From assembly GCA_964394475.1 (NCBI GenBank), contig CAYMXZ010000001.1:4949-68948 (forward strand): DNA of 64,000 nt, given 5' to 3'. This document shows positions 36,410 to 45,388 of the stretch, in pieces. Source of the DNA: RQOF01 sp964394475. Its GTDB lineage: Bacteria > Calditrichota > Calditrichia > RBG-13-44-9. The notes under the pieces were generated by a model that saw only the letters and a list, made by a program, of their open reading frames with translations, was not told the origin of the DNA and made no database searches. Made by a program: the position numbers and the translations under genes. The stretch's first letter is position 1; each line of letters begins with the position of its first letter.

Positions 36410-37522
36410 TTAATCCATAATGGATTGATAGTCACGATAACCCTCAATAATTGCCTGCTGATCAAGGATTTCAATATTTACATTTTTGAGTTTAATGGCA
36501 TCCCCCAGGGTCTCAATTCCTAAATCACCTATACTCTGGATACCGGCCCCAATCATCATGGGGGCAATAAAAAAGGAGATTTTGTCAAATAACCGTTGTT
36601 TGATGAAGCTGGTGAAAATTTCTCCACCCCCCTCAACCAGGATGGAAGTAATTCTTTCGTTTGATAAGATTTCCAGGACTTTAGAGAGATTGGTAAATTT
36701 TTGCTGATCAGGCGCTAAATGAAATATTTTTATCCCCTGTTTGACTAATTTTTCTACTTTAGGATCATTTTCTGACTTTAAGGTAAAAATGATAGTTTTA
36801 TGCTTTTCCTGGTCAGTGACTAAGTGGGAATCCAGAGGTATTTGCAGTTGATCATCAAGCACAATTCGGAACGGATTTCTCCCTTCAACCAATCGGACGG
36901 TGAGAGAGGGATTATCTTTAAGTACCGTATTTATGCCCACCAGAACCGCATCGTATTCACTGCGCCATTGATGCACTTTACGAAGAGCATTCTGATTGGT
37001 AATCCATTTCGAATTTCCATTGCTGGTGGCGATACGTCCATCCAGTGATTGTGCGATTTTCAGATGGATGAAAGGTCGGTTATTCTTGATATAAAAGAAA
37101 TATTTTTCGTTTAGTTTAATCGCTTCCTCTTTAAGAATCCCTACCTCTACCTCAATATGGTGCTGACGCAGAAGGTCAATTCCTCTGCCATTAACGTAGG
37201 GATTGGGATCTTTAGTGCAAATCACCACCCGTTTGATTTTTTCAGAAATAATGCGTTCAGAACATGGTGGAGTTTTTTTATTTGGTATGCCGTTCAAACA
37301 TGGTTCTAAATTGCAGTAAAGTGTAGCACTGGCTACCGATTCAGAAGCATTATCGATGGCCATAATCTCAGCGTGTTTTTCTCCATACCGCTGATGATAT
37401 CCCTCCCCAATAATTCGTTGATTTTTTACAATAACCGTACCAACCAGTGGATTGGGTGAAGTATATCCTTTTCCCTTTTTAGCCAGTTCCAGTACCCTTT
37501 GCATGTAAAGCGCGTCATCCAC
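36410..37522 (-). CDS. ribD: Bifunctional pyrimidine deaminase/reductase of riboflavin synthesis
   Basis: A 370-residue fusion. The N-terminal deaminase (about 1-140) has GEKHAEIMAI and the zinc cysteines in CNLEPCLNGIPNKKTPPC, with three extra residues in the loop compared with the common SHxGRTPPC. The C-terminal reductase (about 145-370) has LKIAQSLDGRIATSNGNSKW and ILVEGGGEIFTSFI. I choose GTG 37522 because AAGGAGA lies six bases upstream; the ATG at 37546 immediately follows the terminator's T-tract and has no ribosome binding site. First gene of the FMN-riboswitch-controlled rib cluster. Confidence 0.94.
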   Translation of the reverse strand: MDDALYMQRVLELAKKGKGYTSPNPLVGTVIVKNQRIIGEGYHQRYGEKHAEIMAIDNASESVASATLYCNLEPCLNGIPNKKTPPCSERIISEKIKRVVICTKDPNPYVNGRGIDLLRQHHIEVEVGILKEEAIKLNEKYFFYIKNNRPFIHLKIAQSLDGRIATSNGNSKWITNQNALRKVHQWRSEYDAVLVGINTVLKDNPSLTVRLVEGRNPFRIVLDDQLQIPLDSHLVTDQEKHKTIIFTLKSENDPKVEKLVKQGIKIFHLAPDQQKFTNLSKVLEILSNERITSILVEGGGEIFTSFIKQRLFDKISFFIAPMMIGAGIQSIGDLGIETLGDAIKLKNVNIEILDQQAIIEGYRDYQSIMD

Positions 37523-37548
37523 GCTGTTCTCCTTGATTAGCTCCATTC

Positions 37549-37579
37549 AAAAAAAAACCCTGAATCATGGTCTTCAGGG
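37549..37579 (-). terminator. Intrinsic terminator of the FMN riboswitch
   Basis: On the minus strand CCCTGAA and TTCAGGG form a 7-bp stem with an 8-base loop, followed by nine T residues. It sits between the riboswitch aptamer and ribD, as expected for transcriptional control. Its 5' arm can instead pair with the aptamer's 5' end. Confidence 0.85.
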
Positions 37580-37602
37580 CGCAATATAATAAAATATTGT
37601 GA

Positions 37603-37785
37603 GTAATCTTCTTTCATCCGGACTATACCGTCGGCACCGGAATTTAACCGGTTCTGGAAGTGCTCTAAAAAAAGTGTGCTTCTTTACTGCGTTTCTACAC
37701 TCTTAACTCGTTCACACTTCCTCGCGGGCTATACCGCCGGTCAGGAATTCCCTTTGTCACCGGGTCACCTTGCCCTGAAGATTAC
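37603..37785 (-). promoter_or_regulatory. FMN riboswitch (RFN element) controlling ribD-ribE-ribBA-ribH
   Basis: Read on the minus strand, the region shows the conserved RFN blocks: AGGGCAAGGTG, AATTCCTGACCGGCGGTATAG, CCCGCGAG, CCGGTTAAATTCCGG, and GCCGACGGTATAGTCCGGATG followed by AAAGAAGA. The closing helix P1 is a perfect 9-bp pair (GTAATCTTC at 37785-37777 with GAAGATTAC at 37611-37603). A long variable arm (GGAAGTGTG pairing with sequence ending CACTTCC) replaces the usual short stem. FMN binding should stabilise P1 and let the downstream terminator form, shutting off the riboflavin genes. Confidence 0.95.
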
Positions 37786-37879
37786 AAAAATTTATTTTAT
37801 TTTCTTAAATATGTCAAGTATTTAAAAAATCTTCACTCTGCCTTAATTCAATTAGAACTCTTCCATCGGCATAATGATT

Positions 37880-39271
37880 TTAGATTGACGTGCCCTCGGC
37901 GGAATTATTATCACCAGACGGTGTAAAGGATAGATTTCTCTGGAATAGAAATGGTACGGTCATCATTAAGTAAGGAATCACCGGCATACGCAGTCGTGAG
38001 GCACCTAAAGGACCTACCATCACGGCAAAATAGCAGACGACCCCAACAATGAACCATTTAAGTTCACGAGGTAAATGTCCTTTTAATATAAATACTATCA
38101 ATGAAATAAATAGCAAAATATTTATTGATGCCATTAAAAATAAATAACCAATTACCAGAGGTGGAATATTTTTTAACTGGTTTAAGATACCCACTATACC
38201 CTGTCGACTGATGAGATGAAAAAATCCGGTTTCCGCAGGCAGGCCCAGGAATTGATAGATATCATAGCGACCGGGATCAATGAAGAAAAAGAATGCTCCC
38301 CTTAAATGGTAAAGACTATAATCAATGGCGTTAGCAGAGAGTACCGCGAAACAGGATTTTTCTATCAAACGATTGCTTTCCGCAAAATTGAGCGTCTGAG
38401 TTTTTGATTCGAGTTCTAAAATGAATTTCTCAGCCTGTTCTGATCCATATTTATAGGTGAGAAAAGAGTGAGTATTATAATACAATAGATTGAAATTTTT
38501 AATAGAACTGTAATGAAAATAACCAGTGTGAAAATAGTTTCTCATACTCCATGAGGAAATTGTGAAAATAAAGAGCAGAGACATGACCACGATTTGTTTT
38601 CTTCGATCTCTCATAAATAACCAGAGGTGTAAAATCAGATTGGGAATCCAGAAATATAAAAGAATCGGTTTGGTGAGAACCGCCAGACTCACCGCTATAT
38701 TATACCAGAACAGATGCTTCAATTGATGAGTTAACTGGAACTGTAAGAATTGAAGGAGTGCCCATAATAAAAAGGTTTGTAGTACTATTTCAGACATGAT
38801 CATGTGAGTATAGATGATGTGGGAGGGATATAAAAGATATAGAATAAGAATCAGGTCTTTTGTTATGGAAGATAATTTAAAACAGGAAAGTATTTTCCAT
38901 AATAGCAGGAGATTGAGAAGATATAGTGCGATTTGAGTTAGAATGATAAATTGGTGGTTTTTGAATACAAGAGTTGATAGGAAGATAAAAACTGGATAAA
39001 GGGGAGGGCGCCGGCTATACAGGGCAGGATTGATGGGCTGCTGGATATCTCCTGCATATAAAATAAAATGGTGTCTCACATTATCTGCGGCCTGCAAATA
39101 TTCCCGTGAATCTGCCGTATACATCGTATTGGGATTTCTGAGAGTGTGAAAACCGATCAATCCCTGCAAACAGATACCTGCAAGTATAATTAATAAGAGT
39201 GGTTGCTTTTTCATCCTTTGATGAATTTGTGAGACATTGCCTAACAAAGAATGGCGAATTTTAATATTCAT
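37880..39271 (-). CDS. GT39-like membrane glycosyltransferase
   Basis: A 463-residue polytopic protein with about ten to twelve hydrophobic segments. After the first helix comes TMYTADSREYLQAADNVR, an acidic-aromatic motif in the position of the catalytic Asp of PMT/ArnT-like GT-C enzymes, then SRRPPLYPVFIFL, the typical second-loop sequence of this group. Such enzymes transfer sugars from polyprenyl-phosphate donors; donor and acceptor are unknown here. The gene ends about 95 bp upstream of the riboswitch and runs the same way. It is distinct in sequence from the GT-C-like gene at 27-28 kb. Confidence 0.68.
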   Translation of the reverse strand: MNIKIRHSLLGNVSQIHQRMKKQPLLLIILAGICLQGLIGFHTLRNPNTMYTADSREYLQAADNVRHHFILYAGDIQQPINPALYSRRPPLYPVFIFLSTLVFKNHQFIILTQIALYLLNLLLLWKILSCFKLSSITKDLILILYLLYPSHIIYTHMIMSEIVLQTFLLWALLQFLQFQLTHQLKHLFWYNIAVSLAVLTKPILLYFWIPNLILHLWLFMRDRRKQIVVMSLLFIFTISSWSMRNYFHTGYFHYSSIKNFNLLYYNTHSFLTYKYGSEQAEKFILELESKTQTLNFAESNRLIEKSCFAVLSANAIDYSLYHLRGAFFFFIDPGRYDIYQFLGLPAETGFFHLISRQGIVGILNQLKNIPPLVIGYLFLMASINILLFISLIVFILKGHLPRELKWFIVGVVCYFAVMVGPLGASRLRMPVIPYLMMTVPFLFQRNLSFTPSGDNNSAEGTSI

Positions 39272-39666
39272 TTTTTTATCCGGGATGAATAACTATTGTG
39301 TGCCCATTAAATCTTCAGTAAGAACTTTTATTTATATGCTAAGAGAACAATATTTCTATTTTAGATATACCTTCATTTAACAGCGATTGGAAAGCGATAT
39401 ATTTTCTCAGTCTCAACGGATCAACCCGAATTTTAAAATTTTTTTTGATTATATTTTCCAGACACTTTTTTATTTGAACTCACCGCTGATGCCATTCTGA
39501 AAATTACCCTAAAAATACTTATATTTAATGAAATTAGAAATATAAAAATTATACCACAATTTTTTCTAAAATTAGTTAACTTTATACCGTTTGATACGAA
39601 TTCAGCAAAAGATATATAAAGATAAACAGCTGGATAATGAGAATTTTACGATGAGGGGTATGAACA
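39272..39666. other. Divergent AT-rich intergenic region
   Basis: A 395-bp, very AT-rich gap between the GT39-like gene (minus) and cysS (plus). It should hold both promoters; one candidate for cysS is listed. No T-box hallmark or other structured leader was recognised, and no gene is evident. Confidence 0.5.
39591..39618 (+). promoter_or_regulatory. Candidate promoter of cysS
   Basis: TTGATA and TATATA separated by 16 bases, 49 bases before the cysS ATG. The surroundings are AT-rich, so chance matches are likely. Confidence 0.35.
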
Positions 39667-41130
39667 ATGAGCTTGATGATTTATAACAGCCTGACGCGTC
39701 GCAAGGAAGAATTTGTTCCTCTGGTTCCTCAGCGAGTTCATATCTATGTCTGCGGACCAACAGTGTATTCTCACGCCCATATTGGTCATGCCAAAAGTTA
39801 TCTCAGTTTTGATGCCATCGTTCGTTACCTTCGTTACCGCGGTTATAAAGTGAAATATGTTCAGAATATCACCGATGTCGGTCATCTGACCGATGATGCG
39901 GATGCGGGGGAGGATAAGATTTTGAAAAAGGCTCGTGAGGAAAAATTAGATCCGATGGAAGTGGCTGAATATTTTGCCTGGAGTTATTTCGATGATATGC
40001 AAAAGTTAGGAATCCTGAGGGCAAATATTCACCCCCGCGCTACCGGTCATATAATTGAACAAATAGAATTAATAAAAAAATTGCTGGCCGGGGGATATGC
40101 TTATGAAGTGAATGGGAATGTGTATTATGATGTGTCACGATTTGCTGATTATGGGAAACTGAGTGGTCGCAAAGTGGAAGAAATGGAAGCAGGTGCCCGG
40201 GTGGAGATTAATCCGGAAAAGCGGCACCCAGCTGATTTTGCTTTATGGAAAAAAGCTGACCCTTCCCATCTAATGCGCTGGCCCAGCCCCTGGGGAGAAG
40301 GATATCCAGGTTGGCATATCGAATGTTCAGCCATGTCAATGAAATATCTGGGAGAAACTTTTGATATTCACGGTGGCGGACTGGATAACATTTTTCCGCA
40401 TCATGAGTGCGAAATTGCTCAATCTGAGGCGGCGACCGGAAAACCCTTTGTTCGCTACTGGATGCATAATAATATGGTCACTGTTAACGGAAGTAAAATG
40501 AGCAAATCAACCGGTAATTTTGTGACTATAAAAGATGCTCTGCAGCAATACGATACACCCACCTTGCGCTTTTTTATCCTCAGCAGTCATTATCGCAGTC
40601 GGCTGGATTTTAGTAAGGAGGCCCTGGAATCCGCTCAGACCGGAATTGAGAAATTGCTGCTTACCGTGAAAAATCTTAAAAACCAGTTAAGTCGGGCCGC
40701 TCATCTGAAAAATTTTCATTCGCCCTTTGAGCCCCAGGCTTATCGCCGCCAATTTGAAGAAATGATGGATGATGATTTTAATACTCCTCGTGCCATGGCG
40801 GTTTTATTTGACCTTTCCCGCGAAGTAAATACCTATCTCAATTCTCCAGGTCCTTTGCACCAGCCTTTTTTAGCGGATATTGATCAACTTTTTCAGGATA
40901 CCGCCGCGGGAGTTCTGGGACTCTTGCCAGAGAATCTTGGAACGCCATCGGATACCCATTTAAAGGGTGATATTGAAAAAATTATCCAGGTGGTAATCGA
41001 TATTCGCAAAAAACTGCGGGACCAGAAACAATACCAGCTGGCTGATCAATTGCGGGCTGACCTGTCGCGAATAGGAATTATACTGGTAGACCGGCCAGAA
41101 GGAACTACCTTCGAATATAATCCGGATTAA
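39667..41130 (+). CDS. cysS: Cysteinyl-tRNA synthetase
   Basis: A 487-residue class I tRNA synthetase. The HIGH motif appears in YSHAHIGHAKSYLSFD and the KMSKS motif in GSKMSKSTGNF. Zinc ligands are in VCGPTVY, WHIECSAMS and FPHHECEIAQ. The C-terminal DALR-type helical domain includes FEEMMDDDFNTPRAMAVLFDL. All catalytic features are present and length is typical. GAGGGG eight bases before the ATG supports the start. It is transcribed alone, divergent from the GT39-like gene. Confidence 0.97.
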   Translation: MSLMIYNSLTRRKEEFVPLVPQRVHIYVCGPTVYSHAHIGHAKSYLSFDAIVRYLRYRGYKVKYVQNITDVGHLTDDADAGEDKILKKAREEKLDPMEVAEYFAWSYFDDMQKLGILRANIHPRATGHIIEQIELIKKLLAGGYAYEVNGNVYYDVSRFADYGKLSGRKVEEMEAGARVEINPEKRHPADFALWKKADPSHLMRWPSPWGEGYPGWHIECSAMSMKYLGETFDIHGGGLDNIFPHHECEIAQSEAATGKPFVRYWMHNNMVTVNGSKMSKSTGNFVTIKDALQQYDTPTLRFFILSSHYRSRLDFSKEALESAQTGIEKLLLTVKNLKNQLSRAAHLKNFHSPFEPQAYRRQFEEMMDDDFNTPRAMAVLFDLSREVNTYLNSPGPLHQPFLADIDQLFQDTAAGVLGLLPENLGTPSDTHLKGDIEKIIQVVIDIRKKLRDQKQYQLADQLRADLSRIGIILVDRPEGTTFEYNPD

Positions 41131-41264
41131 TCATCGGCGGTGAATCTTTCCTTGCTCCAGATTGACCGATATTTCGACACTGAGCTGTTGAAAAACAAGT
41201 CATTCAGACCAGGGAGTTGATTTCTCTTCTCCGATTTCATCAATCTATTCTTTTGTAAAATATA

Positions 41265-41289
41265 AACTTACAAATATAAGTTATTTTTT
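41265..41289 (+). terminator. Weak AT-rich terminator candidate downstream of cysS
   Basis: AACTTA and TAAGTT form a 6-bp stem with a 6-base loop followed by ATTTTTT. The stem is AT-only apart from one pair, and it lies about 135 bases after the cysS stop, so it may be weak or fortuitous. Confidence 0.35.
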
Positions 41290-41339
41290 CCTCATTTCAG
41301 GCACATAATTTGTAGTTATTAGAAATTGTGAAACGGCGC

Positions 41340-41399
41340 GAATGAGAGCGTTTGTAAAAAATTAGATCACAAATCATCTAATTTGCAACGCTCTCATTC
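41340..41399. repeat. Large nested inverted repeat before the HDOD-like/GGDEF gene
   Basis: Outer arms of 13 bp (GAATGAGAGCGTT at 41340-41352 and AACGCTCTCATTC at 41387-41399) enclose inner arms of 9 bp (AAATTAGAT / ATCTAATTT, 41359-41367 and 41376-41384) around an 8-base loop. The arms match perfectly. The element ends 21 bases before the start codon of the next gene. It could be an operator, an RNA leader hairpin or a small mobile-element remnant; no T-tract follows, so a simple terminator is unlikely. Confidence 0.7.
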
Positions 41400-41420
41400 T
41401 TATTTTAAGATATCAGCTCT

Positions 41421-42929
41421 ATGAATGAAGAACAGATACTATCTACCTGGGCGAACAGCCCGGAGCTATTGACGCCTCCTCCTTATCTTAGGCAGGCGCT
41501 CATATTAAATTTCCGGCCGGAAAGTCAAAGCTTTGACCATGATGGATTTGTTCACTCTTTATCTGGCAAAGTTGACCAATTTTTCTCGATACTGGATGCA
41601 GCTCCCGACCTGTATGGAAAAAAATATTCTTCTCTTGATCAACTTTTACAACCGGAAAATCTGGGAATTCTCAGAAATTTGTTGCTGCTTTCCTGGTTTC
41701 AGGAAGAAAAAATTAACTATGCTCCGAGTGATTTCAACCTGGATCGATGGAAAAAAGAAGCCTACATTTCCGCCAGCCTTTCTCAGTGTCTGGCGAAAAG
41801 ACTCTCACTCAAAAATGAGGTTGATGTCTTTACCCTGGTCTTTCTCAAGGATGTTTATCAGCTCCCGCTCTGTCGTTTTTTTCCAAAACTTTTTGAGGCT
41901 TTGATGAAAATGGATGTCCGGCAACGCCTTAAACCGGCAGAACAGGAAAAAATTCTGGGGGCTTATCCGGGTGATCTGAGTGCCTGGGTCCTGGAACGCT
42001 GGGGATTTCCAGAATCGTTTACGCTGCCTCTGAAAAAATTCTCATCGGAAGAGTCAGAGATGGTTTTAGAAAAAATTATATTCTTTTCACGGTATATCGC
42101 TGAATTTTTTCTGAATTTCGAACGTCATCTTCATTACAGTGAAGTCGAAAATTTATTTCAATTATTATTCAACCAAACCTCCCGGGAGTTTCAGGAATTA
42201 CTGGTAGAAACCATTCGTTTTCTGCCCAGACAGGCTGTCTATGCTGGTTTTCCAGAATTAGCTGACTTAACAGTCATGGAACTTCTGCAGGACCATTTGA
42301 ATATTTTCGATCAAAAATTACTTGCCTATCATGATCTGATCAATGAAGCCTTCAAAGCCCAGCGAAAAATTGCCAGGCAGACCAAAGAAATCCAGCAATT
42401 GATAACTCAGATTGATCGTCAATATATCAGAGATTTCACTACTGGTCTCTACAACCATTCATACTTTCAGGAATTTTTAGATCAAAAAATTAAAGAAGCC
42501 TGCCGGTATGAGTTTCCGTTGACTCTTATCCTGTTTGACCTGGATAATTTTCAGGCTTTCAATCGAGAAAATGGATACCACTCAGGTAATGAAATATTAA
42601 AGCAGATATCTGATATAGTAAGAAAAAATATCCGTCAGTCAGATTTTTTTGCCCGTTTTGGAGCTGATGAGTTTGCATTGATATTGCCCTATACCGGTCT
42701 GCCGCAATCGAAATTGGTAGCAGAAAAAATCAAAGATGTCATCACCAATTATAAATTTAAAATAGCGGATCAGACCATCGATTACCCCATTACGGTCAGT
42801 ATGGCCTACATTAGTATTTTACCAGATAAATCGTATCTGCAAGATAACGAATTGGTGAATTTTGTACTAAAAGCGCTTAAACGATGTCAGCGATCGGGCG
42901 GGAATTCAGTTGTGGAAGCGTCGGCTTAA
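41421..42929 (+). CDS. HDOD-like/GGDEF protein with variant GADEF active site
   Basis: A 502-residue two-part protein. Residues about 1-290 are helical and resemble an HDOD domain (LERWGFPESFTLPLKKFS near 195-215) but lack HD-type metal residues. A linker helix leads to a diguanylate-cyclase domain (about 335-500) with TTGLYNHSYFQEFL, LILFDLDNFQAFNRENG and FARFGADEFALILP. The active-site loop reads GADEF instead of GGDEF, with an RQSD inhibitory-site motif five residues upstream. It could be an active or reduced cyclase or a c-di-GMP sensor. No ribosome binding site is evident, and a large hairpin sits just upstream. Confidence 0.78.
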   Translation: MNEEQILSTWANSPELLTPPPYLRQALILNFRPESQSFDHDGFVHSLSGKVDQFFSILDAAPDLYGKKYSSLDQLLQPENLGILRNLLLLSWFQEEKINYAPSDFNLDRWKKEAYISASLSQCLAKRLSLKNEVDVFTLVFLKDVYQLPLCRFFPKLFEALMKMDVRQRLKPAEQEKILGAYPGDLSAWVLERWGFPESFTLPLKKFSSEESEMVLEKIIFFSRYIAEFFLNFERHLHYSEVENLFQLLFNQTSREFQELLVETIRFLPRQAVYAGFPELADLTVMELLQDHLNIFDQKLLAYHDLINEAFKAQRKIARQTKEIQQLITQIDRQYIRDFTTGLYNHSYFQEFLDQKIKEACRYEFPLTLILFDLDNFQAFNRENGYHSGNEILKQISDIVRKNIRQSDFFARFGADEFALILPYTGLPQSKLVAEKIKDVITNYKFKIADQTIDYPITVSMAYISILPDKSYLQDNELVNFVLKALKRCQRSGGNSVVEASA

Positions 42930-43023
42930 AGGTGGTGCCGGATAAAGTCGGTAGAATAGTTTCATCCAGAGCATACTGCTAAATAATAACAATCTCCCTT
43001 GTCTGAGAGTTACATAAAGTAAA

Positions 43024-43770
43024 TTATTTTTCTTCCAATTTCTTCTTCTCCAATTGATCAATATATTGATCGAAGGAATCGAGAATTTTATGCCACACTC
43101 GCACATCGCGCACTTCCGTGTTGGCTCTACCCAACAAGCGGCTGAAACGCAGAATAAAATTTTCCCAGCTATCAATCGGAACAAATCCGACCCGTCTCAG
43201 GCTCTTCTGTAAATGAGAGTACAAAGCTTCCAATTCCTGATGGTTAGCAAGTCGCCAGTTATATTTTTTTAGCTCACCATAGGCATGAGTAAAAAGCTCG
43301 TAACAATAAATCATAACCGCCTGCGCCAGATTTAAAGAAGGGTGACGGGTATGAGAGGGGATGGTAGTTACGGCGTGACATAAACTCAATTCTTCATTAG
43401 TCAATCCACTCTGCTCTCTTCCAAAAACCAGAGCCACTTGATGTTCGGTAGCAATAGGGATAATTTTTTCGGCCAATTCTTTGGGATGGTAATACGGCAG
43501 ATGAAAACTGCGCTGGCGTTGGGTGGTAGCGACCACAAAGTGTTTATCTTTGATGGCCTCCGGTAACGAAGAATAGATCATTGCTTTTTTTAAAATATCT
43601 TCTGAAGCGTGGGCCATCCATTGCGCTTCGGGAGCCAGATAATCGCCGGGATTTACCAGAATGAGATGGTGAAAGCCCATGGTTTTTAAAGCCCTGGCCA
43701 CGGCTCCAATATTCCCCGGGACTTTGGGTTCTACTAAAACGAAATAAATGTTTTTGACATTCAGGCGCAT
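43024..43770 (-). CDS. trmJ: tRNA 2'-O-methyltransferase of the SpoU family (TrmJ-like)
   Basis: A 248-residue SPOUT methyltransferase. Its knot motifs are NIGAVARALKTMGFHHLILVNP (1), VALVFGREQSGLTNEEL (2) and IPSHTRHPSLNLAQAVMIYCYEL (3), matching TrmJ, which 2'-O-methylates position 32 of tRNAs using S-adenosylmethionine. A C-terminal helical tail (about 165-248) is typical of TrmJ and absent from TrmL. Convergent with the upstream GADEF gene, 94 bp apart. The ribosome binding site is weak; the start follows the conserved N-terminus. Confidence 0.87.
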   Translation of the reverse strand: MRLNVKNIYFVLVEPKVPGNIGAVARALKTMGFHHLILVNPGDYLAPEAQWMAHASEDILKKAMIYSSLPEAIKDKHFVVATTQRQRSFHLPYYHPKELAEKIIPIATEHQVALVFGREQSGLTNEELSLCHAVTTIPSHTRHPSLNLAQAVMIYCYELFTHAYGELKKYNWRLANHQELEALYSHLQKSLRRVGFVPIDSWENFILRFSRLLGRANTEVRDVRVWHKILDSFDQYIDQLEKKKLEEK

Positions 43771-44055
43771 GTTCTGTTCATCAAATCAGGATATCTATCG
43801 CTTTGAATCACCGTGTCTTTTCTCAAATGATTATGACCATCTTTTACAGGATGGTTCTGCTCTGAAAATATCGGGAACACTCGGCGTATTATAATCCCTT
43901 ACCAGTTGTATTAAAAGATTTTTCTTACCGCCATTACGGGTGGTGAAAAAAAATTTTGATTACAATCCCTGCAGAAAATACTGATAGTCTGCGAATTAGA
44001 ATTATTTTCGTCCCATTCATTGAGAAATCATTCTCGAAATAAGAAAAGTGCCAGG

Positions 44056-45375
44056 TTAAGATAAATCTTTTTTTATCTCAGATACTAGTTCACTAAGTGA
44101 AACCACTCTTTGTTGACCCGTGTGCATGTTTTTAATAGACACTTGCTGGGCTTTCATTTCATCAGGTCCGGCCACAATGACCAGGGGAATGGATTTATCA
44201 TTAGCCAGGCCGAATTGACCTCTTAATTTTGAATGACCAGTATAGAGTTCGGTATTTATATTAGCCTGTCGTAAAAGTTGGGCCACCTGAATGGAGTATG
44301 GCAGGGTTTGTGAGTCGAATACCGATACCAGGACTTTAATGGGTGTCTTGATTTCTGCTGGAAACATGTTCAGTTCCTCCATCACCGTCACGATTCTTTC
44401 CAGTCCAATACTGCAGCCGGTAGCTGGTTGATCGACGCCGGAAAATAATCCGATGAGTTTATCATATCGTCCTCCACCGGTAATACTGCCGATCCTGGCT
44501 GTTTCCACCACGGTCTCGAAAATTGGACCCGTATAATAATCAAGTCCACGGGCTAAAAATAAATCGAATAGCAAAAATTTTTCAGGAATCTGGTAATTGG
44601 CTAAATAATAAAAAAGTTCTGTTACTTCATGAATTCCACGGATTCCGATTTCGCTTTTCTGGAGAGCGTGAGCGGTCTGCTGTAATTTTTCCTGATTATT
44701 CCCTGAAAAATGAAAAGTATGGAAAATCTTTTCAATCTCCTGCGAATCAATTCCGGCTTTTTGCAATTCCTGGCTTACTCCTTCTTCACCTATTTTATCC
44801 AGTTTGTCAATGGCTCTGGCGAATGCCGCTTCCTGCTGACTTGGAATTCCGGCTGCTTCGACCATACCGCTCAGAATTTTTCGGTTGTTGATGCGTATTT
44901 TAAAATCATTAAAACCAAGTTTGATCAGCACTTCATAGATGGCGGCTAGGATTTCTGCCTCGGCCAGCATGGATGAACTACCAATAACATCAATGTCGCA
45001 CTGATAAAATTCCCGGAATCTGCCTTTCTGAGGTTTATCCGCTCGCCACACGGGCTGGATTTGATATCTTTTAAAAGGTTTAGGTAAGTGCGGGTACATG
45101 GCAATCACTCGTGAGAGCGGTACCGTCAGATCGTATCGCAATCCCACCTCGCGTTTTCCCCGGTCAAAAAAGCGGTAGGTAAGTTGATCACCCTCTTCGC
45201 CGTATTTACCAGCCAGGGTTTCCCACAATTCCAGAGTTGGCGTTTCCAGCGGTTCAAAGCCGTATTTTTCAAAGATCTCTCTTATCAGGCCAATCACATA
45301 CTGGCGTTTAATCATTTGCTCAGGTAAAAAATCGCGTGTTCCTTTATAAATGCGAGGTTCAGTTTTTTTTGTCAA
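44056..45375 (-). CDS. hisS: Histidyl-tRNA synthetase
   Basis: A 439-residue class II synthetase. Motif 1 region, motif 2 (KRYQIQPVWRADKPQKGRFR, then EFYQCDIDVIG), the His-binding ARGLDYYTGPIFE and GGGRYDKLIG, and motif 3 (TGCSIGLERI) are all visible, followed by an anticodon-binding domain (about 345-439). The start codon is TTG (45373-45375), with GCGGAG six bases upstream. It lies 13 bp after the small CX4CH lipoprotein gene on the same strand. Confidence 0.96.
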   Translation of the reverse strand: MTKKTEPRIYKGTRDFLPEQMIKRQYVIGLIREIFEKYGFEPLETPTLELWETLAGKYGEEGDQLTYRFFDRGKREVGLRYDLTVPLSRVIAMYPHLPKPFKRYQIQPVWRADKPQKGRFREFYQCDIDVIGSSSMLAEAEILAAIYEVLIKLGFNDFKIRINNRKILSGMVEAAGIPSQQEAAFARAIDKLDKIGEEGVSQELQKAGIDSQEIEKIFHTFHFSGNNQEKLQQTAHALQKSEIGIRGIHEVTELFYYLANYQIPEKFLLFDLFLARGLDYYTGPIFETVVETARIGSITGGGRYDKLIGLFSGVDQPATGCSIGLERIVTVMEELNMFPAEIKTPIKVLVSVFDSQTLPYSIQVAQLLRQANINTELYTGHSKLRGQFGLANDKSIPLVIVAGPDEMKAQQVSIKNMHTGQQRVVSLSELVSEIKKDLS

Positions 45376-45388
45376 TTGACACTCCGCT

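Noticed and set aside
36406..36474. Longer ribE start
   Set aside because: The extra residues overlap ribD, and MFTGIIEEIG is the invariant family N-terminus.
39272..39666. T-box leader for cysS
   Set aside because: No conserved T-box sequence or terminator was recognised in the AT-rich leader.
41340..41399. Nested hairpin as a CRISPR remnant, tRNA or intrinsic terminator
   Set aside because: Only one unit is present, there is no tRNA-like fold, and no T-tract follows on either strand.
42906..43184. Short open frame between the GADEF gene and trmJ
   Set aside because: It overlaps the 3' part of trmJ in another frame and shows no independent support.
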